The notes below the pieces were generated by a model that made no database searches, was not told the origin of the DNA, and worked only from the letters and a program-made list of their open reading frames with translations. 64,000 nucleotides of DNA from Gloeophyllum trabeum ATCC 11539 (lineage: Eukaryota > Basidiomycota > Agaricomycetes > Gloeophyllales > Gloeophyllaceae). Shown here in pieces: positions 44,356 to 55,549 of this stretch. Each line of letters starts with the position of its first letter. The stretch's first letter is position 1. Where the stretch lies: positions 94,957 through 158,956 of the forward strand of contig NW_006920429.1 of NCBI RefSeq assembly GCF_000344685.1, in the 5' to 3' direction. The translations under genes and the position numbers were made by a program.

Positions 44356-44600
44356 TGGGGGTGCAACAGTCAGCAAAGAAGAAGGTTGAAAAGCGACGGC
44401 CACCCACCGAGCTTGTTAAATCGCTGGAGTTTGAACTCCGATGTCCATTGTCCATTGTTATGAGTACTTCGATGTGGCTCTAAAACGCACGTGTTGATGA
44501 GTTCTGCAACCAATATTAATGGTGTTGCGCGACGAAGGCGTGTTGTGGCAAGAGACGGGATGAATTTCTCACGTTGCCGCGGTCGAAGGCGGCACGTGCA
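44356..44600 (-). promoter_or_regulatory. FunK1-family promoter block (copy C)
   Basis: The minus-strand flank of copy C matches the other FunK1 promoters: AAGCTCGGTGGG-like word (GAGCTTGTTAAATCG on the plus strand), palindrome GGAGTTTGAACTCC at 44426-44439 (70 nt from the ATG), ATGGACAATGGACA-type word, CACGTGTTGATGAG and the TTGCCACAACACG word. The distal TCACGTGACAC is replaced by GCACGTGCACC. Confidence 0.65.
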
Positions 44601-45264
44601 CCGTGACCGTGACTCGTGTTCCCGGGCCTCGATGGAATCTCTCCTTGGGAATACGCCCTGCCAGCAACCCTGGAGCGTGAATGATACTCGTTCACACTCG
44701 TGTCGAGTTATTGGCGATGCGGGACGTTACATCCTCTTTCAGTGCGGTCCGTGCACCCGTCTCAATTTCCTACGATGAACCAGAAGCAACCGCATGTCAC
44801 TTGATACATCAAGTACCCGTATTGAGCCTGCGGCAAATATGGGAATACTTACTCGGGTCGAGGATCCCATTTCGCTTATGATTGTCGATTCTAGAGTACT
44901 CGACAAAAGTGGAACAATGCCGCTTCTACTTACGCGAGCAAGAATCTAATCCTCTCGCTGGACGTTATCTCTATTCAGTATCGCTGGCCTATCTGTGAGG
45001 CAACTCCATGAACAAAGTTTGACCTTTATCCTAATAGTTATCTCACGCTTTGCCGGTGACTCAATCCGCGTATTGTACCCAGTGCTCCCACCTCACCACA
45101 AGCTAGACGGACATGCTAGATCCCACTGGTCCCAAATCCTCCAAAAACGGCCTGCAATTCCAGCATTTATCGGGACAGCCACACCAATTCGATTGGCCCA
45201 GTCGTAGAAACTCAAGGCTATTGCCTCTCATCCTCCTTGGAAGTCACAATCCTGCATGTATATA
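44601..45264. other. Intergenic with foldback element
   Basis: Between the FunK1 copy C promoter and the permease pseudogene. Holds the second foldback pair; nothing else recognised. Confidence 0.4.
44805..45090. repeat. Foldback element, copy 2
   Basis: About 44,805-44,850 carries the minus-oriented arm (GTACCCGTATTGAGCC) and about 45,010-45,090 the plus-oriented arm (AAAGTTTGACCTTT... TCAATCCGCGTATTGTACCCAGTGC in part). These correspond to the two arms at 660-1005. Arms are more diverged here than in copy 1; ends uncertain. Confidence 0.4.
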
Positions 45265-46570
45265 TCACTCCTTCACATCCTCCTCCACCGTCCACACCGG
45301 CCAGACGGACCTGTACTTCCCGAAAGCCACCCACGCAAATGCCACGAGGAGCAGCTCCGATTGCGAGGACCGCGTAGTTCATGTTGATCGAGTCCACCGG
45401 ATGGGAGGTGGGCAGAATGAACAAGACACAGGTGAAAACGGTGAACTACAGAGACAGGACACGAGAGATCAGCCAGACTTCACTAGAGGACGAGGAAGCT
45501 GGCTCACCAGAGCGCTGGCTACATCAATTGGCCGTGAATATCGGTCAAGAGAGAACGGCCCTCGCTCAGATAACCTGAATACGAGGTCGCTTCGTCATTC
45601 CGCAATGTTATAAAGTAGTACAAACTCACGACGCGGGCCAGAAGCAGCGAACGAGAATGGGCTAGAGGTAGCTCAACATGACTGCTACGGCAGCCGAGGA
45701 CAATATAGCGTTGAACTACGGGTATGTCACCACACAGATGCAGAAGTGAAAGCAACATCACTCACTGCAACGGTGAAACCGATATACGCACAAGAGATGA
45801 TGCAGCCAATCAGCACCGACACCCACACGCCGAAATACGGCGCCTGATTCCGATTCAGCGCCATAAACCGCCCGCGCATGGGCATCGCATTATCCCTCGC
45901 AAGCGCATAAAACGACCACGAGCTTGCCGTGAACGCCGTCACTGCCGCCACCATAACTGCGCCGCGCATATCACCACCAGGGCACACCAGCGTAGCCTTT
46001 TCCCCACCGCGTCATAGTACAACTGCGCGATGGGGATCGCGTACGATGTGCCCTGGATGGAGGCGACAGACTGCACGGAGAAGAGGAGCGCGAGCATGTA
46101 CGCGAGCCCGATGAGCCAGGAGCGGACAATGGAGAAGACGACAGCGAGCGTGGCGAGGACGGCGGCGTTCTTGGCTTCTTCGGCCACTTGCGCAGCGGTC
46201 CCGCAGCCCTCGAGGGTGTAGACGGCTTGGAGGAAGCCGAGGAGGACCACGAATCCCCGGGAGCCCCAGCCCGTGAAGCTGGCGGTGAGCGTTTAGCAAG
46301 CGCCAGGATGGATATGAATCGGGGCATACTTTTCAAAGTCGGTGAACACGAATTCCGCCGAGTTCTACGTGCGAGATTCGTCCACATACCATTCGGGTGA
46401 AATGGGAGGCGGCGCGTACGTACCTTCCCAGGTGCTTTCACGAGGAGTTTTATTACGAGGACGCACATCCCGCCTAGCGTCCACCAGACATTAAACGAAC
46501 TCATCCCTCCGATCGCCTTTGTGCCGATAGTGTCGATGATCGGGTACGGGCTCTCACCTGCACGACGTTC
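45265..46570 (-). pseudogene. Amino-acid permease (APC family) pseudogene, copy M1
   Basis: Minus-strand exons encode the second half of an APC-superfamily permease: MSSFNVWWTLGGMCVLVIKLLVKAPGK, GFVVLLGFLQAVYTLEGCGTAAQVAEEAKNAAVLA, RSWLIGLAYMLALLFSVQ, FTASSWSFYALARDNAMPMRGRF, NQAPYFGVWVSVLIGC and the final MNYAVLAIG segment. These resemble fungal GABA/polyamine-type permeases. The N-terminal half is missing: the sequence starts abruptly where a member of the unrelated L family begins. After MNYAVLAIG a one-base change shifts the frame; the shifted frame would read LLVAFAWVAFGKYRSVW. Both defects argue against function. Confidence 0.75.
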
Positions 46571-47396
46571 CACCGTCAGGACTGACTATAGCTCCTTCTA
46601 GGCCTACGACGGCTCACAAACGTATACAGTCTGCGAAGACGCACCCATCGAAGCCTCGGATGACAGCCCATGCCAGGAGGGGTACGACGTCGCGATAGTG
46701 TTGATACGTTCGGAGCCCAAGACACGAGATACGCGAGAGATTCAACGAACTCACATACATAATTTCCGGCTGCGTATTAATCGGCCTTCCTAGCTCTATG
46801 GGAAGCAGGCGGTGCCGCTGGCCAATCAAGCCTTCAAGGACTTGTTCTCTATCCCCATCCGAAAGTGGCGAGGTAATCTCGCTACGTCGCGTGGGCAGCC
46901 TTCACAGGAGGCCCACGAGGTACGTGCTGACTTATATATGGTATTCCCCGAGGTACTGAATTGCGCGTCTTACCAGTTGTACGTGCCGGCGACAGAACCG
47001 GGCCAAGTTTGGCCCACACAACGGGTAGGGTGCATGCACGATACGCATGACTATCATATCCAACTCCCGGAGCTATTGCAGCCATCTATACCTGAAATGA
47101 GTCAATCGACGGCTCCTGAGAACCATGCAAATGAACTCACCGAATATTTGGAACAAGCAACTGAGCAACAGGCGGGTGCCTCAGCTCTCCCGCAGTCAGT
47201 CATTGGATCATCGACATTAGATGAATCTACTCCCCACGGCCCACAGTACGTATTCCTCTCGTACGAGCCATTACAGTCGACGGCAGAAAGGGCGGTGTGG
47301 GTTGGGGGAATCCCAGCGCCGAAAGAACGAAAAAGACCCCGAAAGCACCAAGCATCGATCTCGGAGGACAAAGACCATCGAAAGAGGTATCGGTAG
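46560..47396 (+). pseudogene. L-family gene copy 1 (5'-truncated, unknown function)
   Basis: Plus-strand exons match the second half of L copy 2 (48.4-50.9 kb) and L copy 3 (62.8-64 kb): YTVCEDAPIEASDDSPCQEGYD, IPIRKWRGNL, QVWPTQRVG, EMSQSTAPENH, ALPQSVIGSS, STPHGPQYVF and STAERAVWVGG, ending with a stop after a basic KERKRPRKHQ stretch. The upstream half is absent and the break joins the permease relic within a shared GATCGGGTACG-type word. The 3' exons seen in copy 2 are lost to an early stop at 47396. Function is not recognised. Confidence 0.6.
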
Positions 47397-48442
47397 CGGA
47401 GAGGTGAAAAAGGGAGATAGATATGGTGTAGAAAGGAGGGATAGAAATATAAATAGGGATTGCGTCCATGTCCCCGACAGCCTTAGTGTGACTGACGAGG
47501 TTGAAATATTTCGAGGCGTCCGATGACGGACATGCCATTCTACGCTTGGGCCGTCACGTAGGGTCAGGGTTGGAGAGGGACACCAAGAGTACATTATTCA
47601 GACAGAGACTCACGAGCTTCACAAATCATTCACCCAAATGGTATCCGCAACAAGACTGTTTAATGACACGTTCCTAACTCTCCGAAGCAGGCAGTGCGGG
47701 GAGATCAATCAAGCCGCTAAGTGTAATGGCGATTTTATGGGATCCTGCAAGAGACAAAGAACGTTCTGTCGATGACGATCGAATGGAGAAAGACCCCAGA
47801 CATCCTAGGTGATCGATGATTGGCTTACCAATATTTATATATATATGACTTTACCTGCCATGTACGGTAAGCTCATGGGGCAGTTTCTTGCAATGCATCG
47901 CAGGTACTAGGGCTTCATTGAGATATAGGGATTATTTCTTATGTTGCTAAGACTTAGTACACCATATGCGCATTATGGAGGGCACTGACTCGAGGGGGTT
48001 TGCCCGAATGGGCGCAGGGATTCGGGTGCCACAGAGGTCAACCTCCGGTCGTGATCTGGTTTTCCAAAGGCAGACAGCTTGTCGCAATATCCTCAGCAGT
48101 AGGTCCCCTCGTCCTTCAATTCATAAGAGGCCATTAATTTGTTGACTCAGCTCAGGGGAAAGCAGCTGTACTCGCTCAGCCTAAGGTTAATAGGTTCTCA
48201 TCCGATAGCACGCTGCATCAAATCAGTTATTACTCCCATTGGGACGACCACCGAGTAATTCTGTGGCCGATATACATAGATATCAAGCAATAATACATTG
48301 TGAGGTCTTGGTGGAGATTCGGAATATTCGATTATTCCTCGAAAGTCACGACCCTCTCTTCGGCATCTTCCTTGCTCTCAAATATCACTTCCTTTGTCGC
48401 GAGCCTCTAAGAGCTTCCCCTTTACCTCTCTCTTTGACCAGT
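47397..48442. other. Intergenic, no recognised gene
   Basis: About 1 kb between L copies 1 and 2. No coding or repeat signal recognised apart from a TATATATATA stretch near 47,838. Confidence 0.4.
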
Positions 48443-50879
48443 ATGTTGGCTTTACGCCGACCGCATTATCATTATCCTTCGCCGTACTCCACCGCGCTAG
48501 ACGGTGACCACTGTGTCGATGGTGGTTGGACCTACTCTGGAAATATGGAATATAATACGATGGAAGTTGTAAGCGTACCATTATTCTATGATCTTCTGCT
48601 CTCTCATTTTCCTTCGTCTCTCAGCCACTACCACCCCAGATCCAGGCCACCTGCAATTACCAGGAGCGCATGGAGACATTGGAGAGCGTGTGTGGCTCGA
48701 GTGTCCGTCACAATGTGGTATGATCTTGTCTAATACGGACATGCTACATGACGCGCCATTATCCATGCGAAACGACTGACTGGATATTTACAGCACACTA
48801 TGCACCCTCAGGCATCCGGAATGCCTACTTTCACCCGGCCTTCAACCAGTGCCACACCCCACTACGACTTCGAGGGCAGAGAGAGGGACACCCTTGCATG
48901 CCACCAGGAATGGCCGAAACTTGAGGGTGCAAAAATCTCAGAGGACTCTACGTTGGCCGATGCATTAGTAGAAGGGGCTGGGGGCAAGGTACGAGAGTTT
49001 ACCCACTTTGTGGCAATGAGAGTACCGAATGCTTGAGCAGACCGATCAGCAACAACAATCCATCTATATACTCGTAGAGCGCTTGCCTACCACAGTCTCT
49101 ACAAGCGGTTCAACTGCACCATACTCGACGTCGACTGGTGCGCTCGGTGAGAGGGGAGAAGCGAAGGTATGGGCACTAACCTATTCTTGTACAAGGTATC
49201 GATACTAACAGCTTGGAAAGACATCTCAGCTATGCCCATCTGCTGCCATATCGACTGCCGCTACACTGTCGACTTCCCCTGCGTATGGTGACCGCACCAC
49301 CTCACCATCCACGCATCGAGCATTGATATGTGACCCGCCAATCTCATCGACTCGTCGTGGAGTATTGGACGCGGTCGAGGTGTATGCCACCCCCGAGTCC
49401 ACGTCCACTAGCTTCGGAGACCTGACCGGGTCACCGTCATCGTCTACGGCCCAGCCAACAGGATATGAACAGCCACAGGACGGGACCCGCACCGGAGCAG
49501 TAGAGCCAATTGAGGGGTATGACACCCCCGTATCAACGGTAACGCATGGCCACAGCGGCGGGAGTACATCATCAACATTCTCCACTCCACGGATCACGCC
49601 TGCGGAAGGGTGGGGAGAGGTAGAGACCGGAGAATTGCTTGCTTATTCGTATCTAGAGATGGATACAGGAGATCATCCGGTACGAACTCTCACTTAAATG
49701 ATCTTCTACCTTCAGGACTGAGCCGCGCGTCGTCTTAGTTCGACATAAATCTGGGAGAGTCCGAGTACACAGCCGTCACAGACCCATGGACTAATAGAGA
49801 AGATCAGGTGCGAGCGCACCTACACAATTTTCTAACCTTGGATATTGATGATCGGTCTCCTAGTTGTATGTCCCTGAGGCAGACGAAGCCCAGGAGGATT
49901 TGTCGTATATCCCTATCGGAAAGTGGCCAGCGCATCCCACTACCTCGCTTCAACAGCCTTTATACGAGGCGGAGGAGGTACGAGCTGACTTACGTGAGTT
50001 GTCCACGAGGTACTGACTATCGTGTCCCGCCAGCATGCCGCGGTGATGGATCAGAGCCAATTATGGCCGGCACAGGGGATAGGGTCTCTTGGCAATACCC
50101 ATGAACCCTATAACCAACTCCCGGAGTTCCAACCATTGACACCTGAAATGAGTCAATCGGCGGCTCCCGGAGCTCACACAATCCACTCACCACATGTTCG
50201 GAACAACAAGCCACAGAGCCACGGGAGAGCGTCTCAGCTCTCCCGCAGTCAGTCGCTGGATCGTCATCATGGGGTGAATCCACCCCCTATGGGCGACAGT
50301 ATGTCTTTCGCTTCTATCGACCGCCCCACTCGACGGCAGAGAGGGCAGCGTGGGTTGCGCCGCGCCACGCCCCGCCGCCGAAACAACGAAAAAGGCGAAG
50401 AAGAATCGAAGGAATCATCTCGATTGGCGTCAGAGACAGAGCCATTCGAGAGCGCTGTGTATTTAAAGGCGTGTCCGTCGATGTGCTCGATGGAGACAGC
50501 ATGGAGGGGTGGGGACGTCGAAACGACATAATGTTGCAAAGATACGAAGGCGAATACCAGCCTTGTGTCCTCGAATTCAAAGTACGTCTCGTCCTCTCGC
50601 GATAGCAGAAATCGTTACTTACCGAGCCTTAGTACCGACAACACGGACAGGCCATACGCGTCGATCTAAACGAAACCAACGATACGATCAGAGTCCGGGA
50701 CTTGGCGCGGATGATTGCTCGACATTTTGGGCGTTGGTGTAGGGAAAGCGATGTAAGCTATATCGTATATTTCTGGACCGGTCGACTTGCTCACCTAGTG
50801 ATAGGCCCAGAGGCGAGCTGTATGCCAGCAACTAGGGCATCCATCCGACCAGTCTGGAGTGTGCGAGTGCGACCGCTAA
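48443..50879 (+). CDS. L-family gene copy 2 (unknown function, one frameshift)
   Basis: Ten exons can be chained: 48443-48568, 48625-48717, 48794-48988, 49041-49166, 49212-49679, 49739-49807, 49864-49977, 50034 to about 50582, then a short exon ending at GRWCRESD, and a last one ending CECDR-stop at 50879. The first half is Ser/Thr/Pro-rich and low-complexity (YSTSTGAL, SSTFSTPRITPAEG). The second half is more ordered: IPIGKWPAHP, QLWPAQGIG, STAERAAWVA, a basic KQRKRRRRIEG, then GVRDRAIRERCVFKGVSVD and IRVDLNETNDTIRVRDLARMIARHFGRW. Compared with copy 1, one base is missing at about 50,170-50,185, so the chain needs a frameshift there: a damaged gene, an unrecognised intron, or a sequencing error. 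No known domain is visible. Confidence 0.5.
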
Positions 50880-51574
50880 CCGACGCCGATGGAGAACATT
50901 ATCTTGACGAGCATAGAGCAAAGGGGGAACTACTTTACGGGAGTATTCGTGGACCGGTGAGGAGAGAAGGATGTTTCATCGTCGACGGGGAGATCGGCCG
51001 TTGAGAGAGGAATCGGGGGTGGCGAGAGGTGAATGGATACGGCGCGGACTCTGAGCATGATATTATTCGTATCCGCCACAACTTTAGGGTGGCTTACGAC
51101 CGTCCAATTTGAGGGTTCTGACTGCAATGGAAATATCGTTATGCGACTTGGCCGTCGTGTTCGATACCCATGAGAGCATCAGCCTGTCATATACAATAGA
51201 GGTACAAACCTCACAATTAATGCATCCAAAGATCTCGAATCGCGCTCCTGTCGCAACGAGTAAGATGAGACCGGAGACAACTGGTGTCGGCAAGCACCTG
51301 AGCCGTCTGAGGGATGACAGGAGGCAGGACGTAGGATCGGTTTTTATGACTCTGTTCCCCATCTGATAAGGCACGCCGCACGGTGCATCCGGAGAGAAAG
51401 ACCGTTCGGTCGGCGATATTCTGACCGTTGAGAACGAATTCAAAAGATGAAGGTAAAGACCCCTGACATCCCGACTAATCGATGTCTCGGTTTACCGCGG
51501 AAAAGAAATTGGCCTAGTGTAAGCTTATATAGCCCTCAACCATGCACGGTCGACCGGCAAAATACAAGTACTAG
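50880..51574. other. Intergenic, nothing recognised
   Basis: About 700 bp between L copy 2 and the 3' end of the second permease relic. No gene recognised. Confidence 0.4.
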
Positions 51575-52720
51575 TCATAGATGCGCCTCCCATATAACTC
51601 GCAAGAGCTGGTCATCACCCTCATCAAATGTCTCCCGCTCGACCGTTCTCACAAGACCCACAAACATGGATCGACCAATGTAGAGCCACGTGAACGCCAC
51701 AATGAGCATGACAACTCCGATGGCGAGGACAGCGTAGTTCATTTTTATCAAGTCCACGGGATACGAGGTAGGCAGAATGATGAGGACAAAATTGAATACA
51801 TATAGCTTAGAAAAGGGGACTGGGTATGGAATTGCCAGGACTGGACGAGAGGGCCGAATGAAAGGGCACTGGGATTAGTATGCTACGAGTCACGGCCACG
51901 GGAGAACGACCCTCGCTCGGAAAACCTGAGTAAGAGGTTGCGTCGTCATTCTGCCACGTTGCTGAAAGTGGTAGAGACTCACGACTCGGGCCCGAAGGTG
52001 CGAACAGCTATCGGTTGGAGATAGCTTGAGTTGACTGCTACAGACACAGAAGATGAGATATCGTCGAATCACGAGGATGTCAATGTCGCGATGCAGACCT
52101 GGTCAGCAACGTCACTTACCGCAATGGCGGAGCCAATATACGTGCATGAGATGATGCATCCCACGAGCACCGACACCCACATGCCAGTGCCAAAATACTG
52201 TACCGATACGACCTTAGGCAACGTCCCGTGTCCCGAGAGGTCCGTCGCCGTTGCCTCTTTTGAGATTTGTCCCGTGTCCCGGACACCTCGTTGCTTGGGG
52301 CCCCGGAGCCTAAATCCGCGCTAAATGGGGAAAAATGAACAAGTTCATTCGCAGGTGCTTTGGAAACCCTCTTGAAGCTTCTTCTGAGTCTTCTCAGCGA
52401 TTTGAGCCTCAGATCTATCTGAGGAGTGTATCAACATTGCATTACCTTCACGTTAGTACGCGCAACTGCAGGTTGCGTCCCTTGTCCCGACGGAGACGTT
52501 GCTTGACCTGCCACATTCCCACGGTAAATTACATAAGCCGTTGCGTTGCCTAAGGTCGTATCGGTACAGTACGGCGCCTGATTCTTATCCAAAGCCCTAA
52601 AGCGCTCGCACATAGGCATTTCATTATCCTCCGCAAGCGTATAGCACAAGCGCGAGGTCGCCATGAACGCTGTTGGTGGCCAAAGCCTCACCTCTAGCGC
52701 ACCAGATCCCTGAGGGTGAC
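51575..52720 (-). pseudogene. Amino-acid permease pseudogene M2, 3' part
   Basis: The minus strand encodes the C-terminal end MNYAVLAIGVVMLIVAFTWLYIG and a tail ending at 51575, preceded by fragments FMATSRLCYTLAEDNEMPMCERF and KNQAPY that match FTASSWSFYALARDNAMPMRGRF and RNQAPYF of copy M1. A 372-bp MITE interrupts the NQAPYF exon. The C-terminal exon here is open where that of M1 is frameshifted, so the two copies decayed independently. The middle and N-terminal parts are displaced to 54.5-55.4 kb. Confidence 0.72.
52198..52569. mobile_element. 372-bp MITE with perfect 26-bp TIRs and TA duplication
   Basis: The first 26 bases (52198-52223, starting CTGTACCGATACGACC) are the exact reverse complement of the last 26 (52544-52569). 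The element is flanked by TA on both sides (52196-52197 and 52570-52571). Removing it with one TA restores the permease sequence AAATACGGCGCCTGATT seen in copy M1 at about 45,830. No transposase is encoded, so it is non-autonomous. A TA duplication suggests a Tc1/mariner-type or similar source. Perfect TIRs suggest recent insertion. Confidence 0.92.
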
Positions 52721-52849
52721 GTCCAAAAGCACAATTTCAGAGAGGGGATCACGATACTCGCAGTGACCTCAGGGGAAACATAACCGCCCGATATGTGGGG
52801 GTCGCCGCCTCGCTCCCTCGCACCGTCCACCTCAAGATTCATAACATCA

Positions 52850-54525
52850 GAACATACGTGTTAGCCGACCTGTGAGGCACATGAGATCTCCCAACGCACT
52901 GATACTGATACCCTGCCGCAACGTGTTCGCCCAACAATTATCTCGGACATTGTGGGTCCTCGATTGTCCTGTAAGCGAGAGTGTTGACCTTGCCTCGTGT
53001 TACTGAGACATTCGTGAATCGTGATCAGGTCAAAAAATATCGTTCATATTACCGCTGCAATCGACCATCGACGCTAGAGGACGCGGTCCTGAGACGAAAC
53101 CCCAGAAACAAAGTACGCTATGTACGCATCTCGATCGATGAACATTTTCCATGTGTCTAGAGTTTCGAACCCTTCATGGTCCTGGCGTTTCATGGAAATG
53201 ACGCCATGGAACGCCGGGGCGAGGTAGGAGCAATTGCGAGGCCCCCAAGCCGCGGAGGTGAAGGTGTGGGCACTGACGAACTTCGGGTCGTCTGCTCCCC
53301 GACGTTTCATGGAAATCGATTTTCAGGACGACGTGCTCCGTCGATACGTCAAGCAAGAACTGGGCACTTGGCCGGGCTATGACGGGCGGAGGAGTCGCGA
53401 GGGTGCTGACATGCAGTTAGAAGGTTCACGTCTGTCGGGCCGCGTACGGAAGCGAGGGAAGGCCGCGCTCGACTCGGCTCGAGGGAGTTAGGTGACTTGG
53501 CCTCCGAGTCGGAGACGAGATGGAGATCGAGGGGATACTACAGCTGGGGTTGTCTGCATCCAAGCAGAGGCCTATTCTGCGTTTGAGAGCCAATACGTTT
53601 CCGCTAAGGCGATCAGTGACACGGCAGAGACGGGGCAGTTTGACGAGTCGCGGAAGGGATCGTCCAGGAACAAGGGGGCGCAGAAGGGTCACGCAGTCGT
53701 CATGAGCCAAGTCAGAACGTTATGTTCATATCTTACTCACAGCTACGGGAAGCGAGCCAGTGTTGTGTTTTGGTTTGAGGAAATTCGGTATTTGCTAGTC
53801 GACCTGCAGGCCTCGGAGATGACAGCGAGATTGACAGCACAAAACGCATATCGGAGCAGGGAAGTTTCGTGATTGCCTGCACCGAGGCCGAGGCCCTTCA
53901 CGCGTTTCAGAGCAAGTTTACCTGCAGTACAAGGCACGCTAGCGTTTATCGATGACGCCGGAAGCGATGAGCTGAAACGTCGAGTGACGCTGCTCCTCCA
54001 AGAACAAGGGTGCATGTATGAGTCAAGCTGTCCGGAGCGCAATATGTCAGGATGTCCACATCACTTGTGCTGCGTTCGAGTGCTAAGCAACGGGTTCATG
54101 CTCATTTTTGACTAGCTTCCAAGCGCCGGAGATGAAGTGAGGATAGACGCCGTGGAACAGCGGTGTTGGCGCGTCTCGATCACCCGAACCGAGGCCGAGG
54201 CTCTCCGTGCGTTTCAGAGCAAGTTCACTACAATACAAGGCACTCTGGCGTTTATCGATAACGCGGGGAGACAAGGAGTGGAAAATCGAGTGAGGCTACT
54301 TCTGCAAGAACAAGGGCGCGTGGATGAGTCAGGCTGTACGGCGCGTTATATGTCAGGATGTACGCATGACGCACCGGTGTCAGATGGGAATCAAATTTCT
54401 GCTTGAGAGCGTTCACTCGGACTAAGAGAGCCATACTGGGGTTAGATACAGCTGTTCGGATGTCTCCATGGTACATCCCGACAGTACATGTTCTAGATGG
54501 CTATAATTGTGACCGCAGATGAGGG
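52850..54525. other. Insertion of unrecognised sequence inside permease copy M2
   Basis: This ~1.7 kb replaces the middle exons of the permease (present in M1). Plus-strand frames read FMEIDFQDDVLRRYVKQEL and, further on, repeated EAEA..AF.S units. No transposase or known domain is recognised. It may be another gene relic or an element. Confidence 0.4.
53490..54400 (+). repeat. Three diverged tandem units of about 300 bp
   Basis: Units start near 53,490, 53,830 and 54,125. Each has a CCGAGxxGGAGATGA-like start and encodes an [AE]AEA..AF[QE]S[KQ][YF] core: QAEAYSAFESQY, TEAEALHAFQSKF and TEAEALRAFQSKF. Units 2 and 3 share the further stretch LAFID.AG...R.LLQEQG..ES, though unit 2 needs a frame change. 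Unit 1 is the most diverged. Confidence 0.6.
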
Positions 54526-55430
54526 TTAGATGGGCATACTTTTCGAAGTCGGTGAATACGGATCCCGCCGAGTTCTACGCGCGCGACTCATCCGCATACC
54601 ATTCGCGTGAATTGGGAGGTAGCGCGTACGTACCATTGCAGGTGCTTTCACGAGGAGCGGTATCACGAGGACGAACGGCCCTCCTACCGTCTACCAAACA
54701 TCAAACGCACTCATCCCTTCAATCGTCTTGGTGGCAATCGTATTAATAAATATTCACGCACCAAGCAATAACACTCCCGTCAAGGTCCTACCTTGGCCAA
54801 GGTCGGCTAGCGACGCAAGGCATAGCGCTACGCTTGAGCATACGAACGGTATGATCATATCAGTCTCGAGAGGGTGCAGTAAGGGGCGATACAAATACTT
54901 GCCTGAGATTTCCCGAGGTGCCAGTGAAGACCATGTCGATCGAGTATATCCACCCCGTGCAGAGTTTACATTACGGCGCTTGCGTGTAGCCAGCTTTTAC
55001 TTACAGCCGAAAATACTCTGAACACATATCACTCACTATGCAGTACAAATCTCCGCAAGACATAGTGCAGTGAGCAGCATGAACACACTGCATATTTACA
55101 CACATCCGCATCACCTACTAGTATCACTCCCTGCACCCACGACAGCACCAGAAAAGAAACCACTCACGTTCCACCACAACCCCAACGGCCCGCCCGAAAA
55201 CAGCCCCGTCTGGAACGCACTGCTCATCCACGTCAGATTCCAACTGCGCAGAACGATATCCCCAAAACTCCAAACAAGCTCATCTCCCGCCGGACCTCGC
55301 TCTTGTATTCGACAGTGGGGGGTGGTTGCGTGGAACGCACGCTCTCCAGGCCGTCGCGGTATCTCACTTTCTCTGAGGACATTGCGGGCTCGGGTGGGAG
55401 GAGAGCAAAGGGTGGATGCTGCTGGAGCAC
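54526..55430 (-). pseudogene. Amino-acid permease pseudogene M2, 5' part
   Basis: The minus strand from 55430 reads an APC-type N-terminus, SEVRREMSLFGVLGISFCAVGI, then SSAFQTGLFSGGPLGLWWN, where the first membrane segments of these permeases lie. At 54,526-54,750 a stretch aligns base for base with 46,321-46,540 of copy M1 (the MSSFNVWWTLGG exon and following intron). The region between is decayed. Together with 51,575-52,720 it would make one permease gene split by an insertion. Confidence 0.68.
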
Positions 55431-55549
55431 CCATCAGGGAACCCAAAGGGAACCCTAACCTTGTGACGTGCTCTACCAATAACGTTGCCACTTCCTTGTG
55501 CCTGCTCTGCGTTCACGTAAGCTGTGCATCTCAGGTGGTGTCCTCGTAG

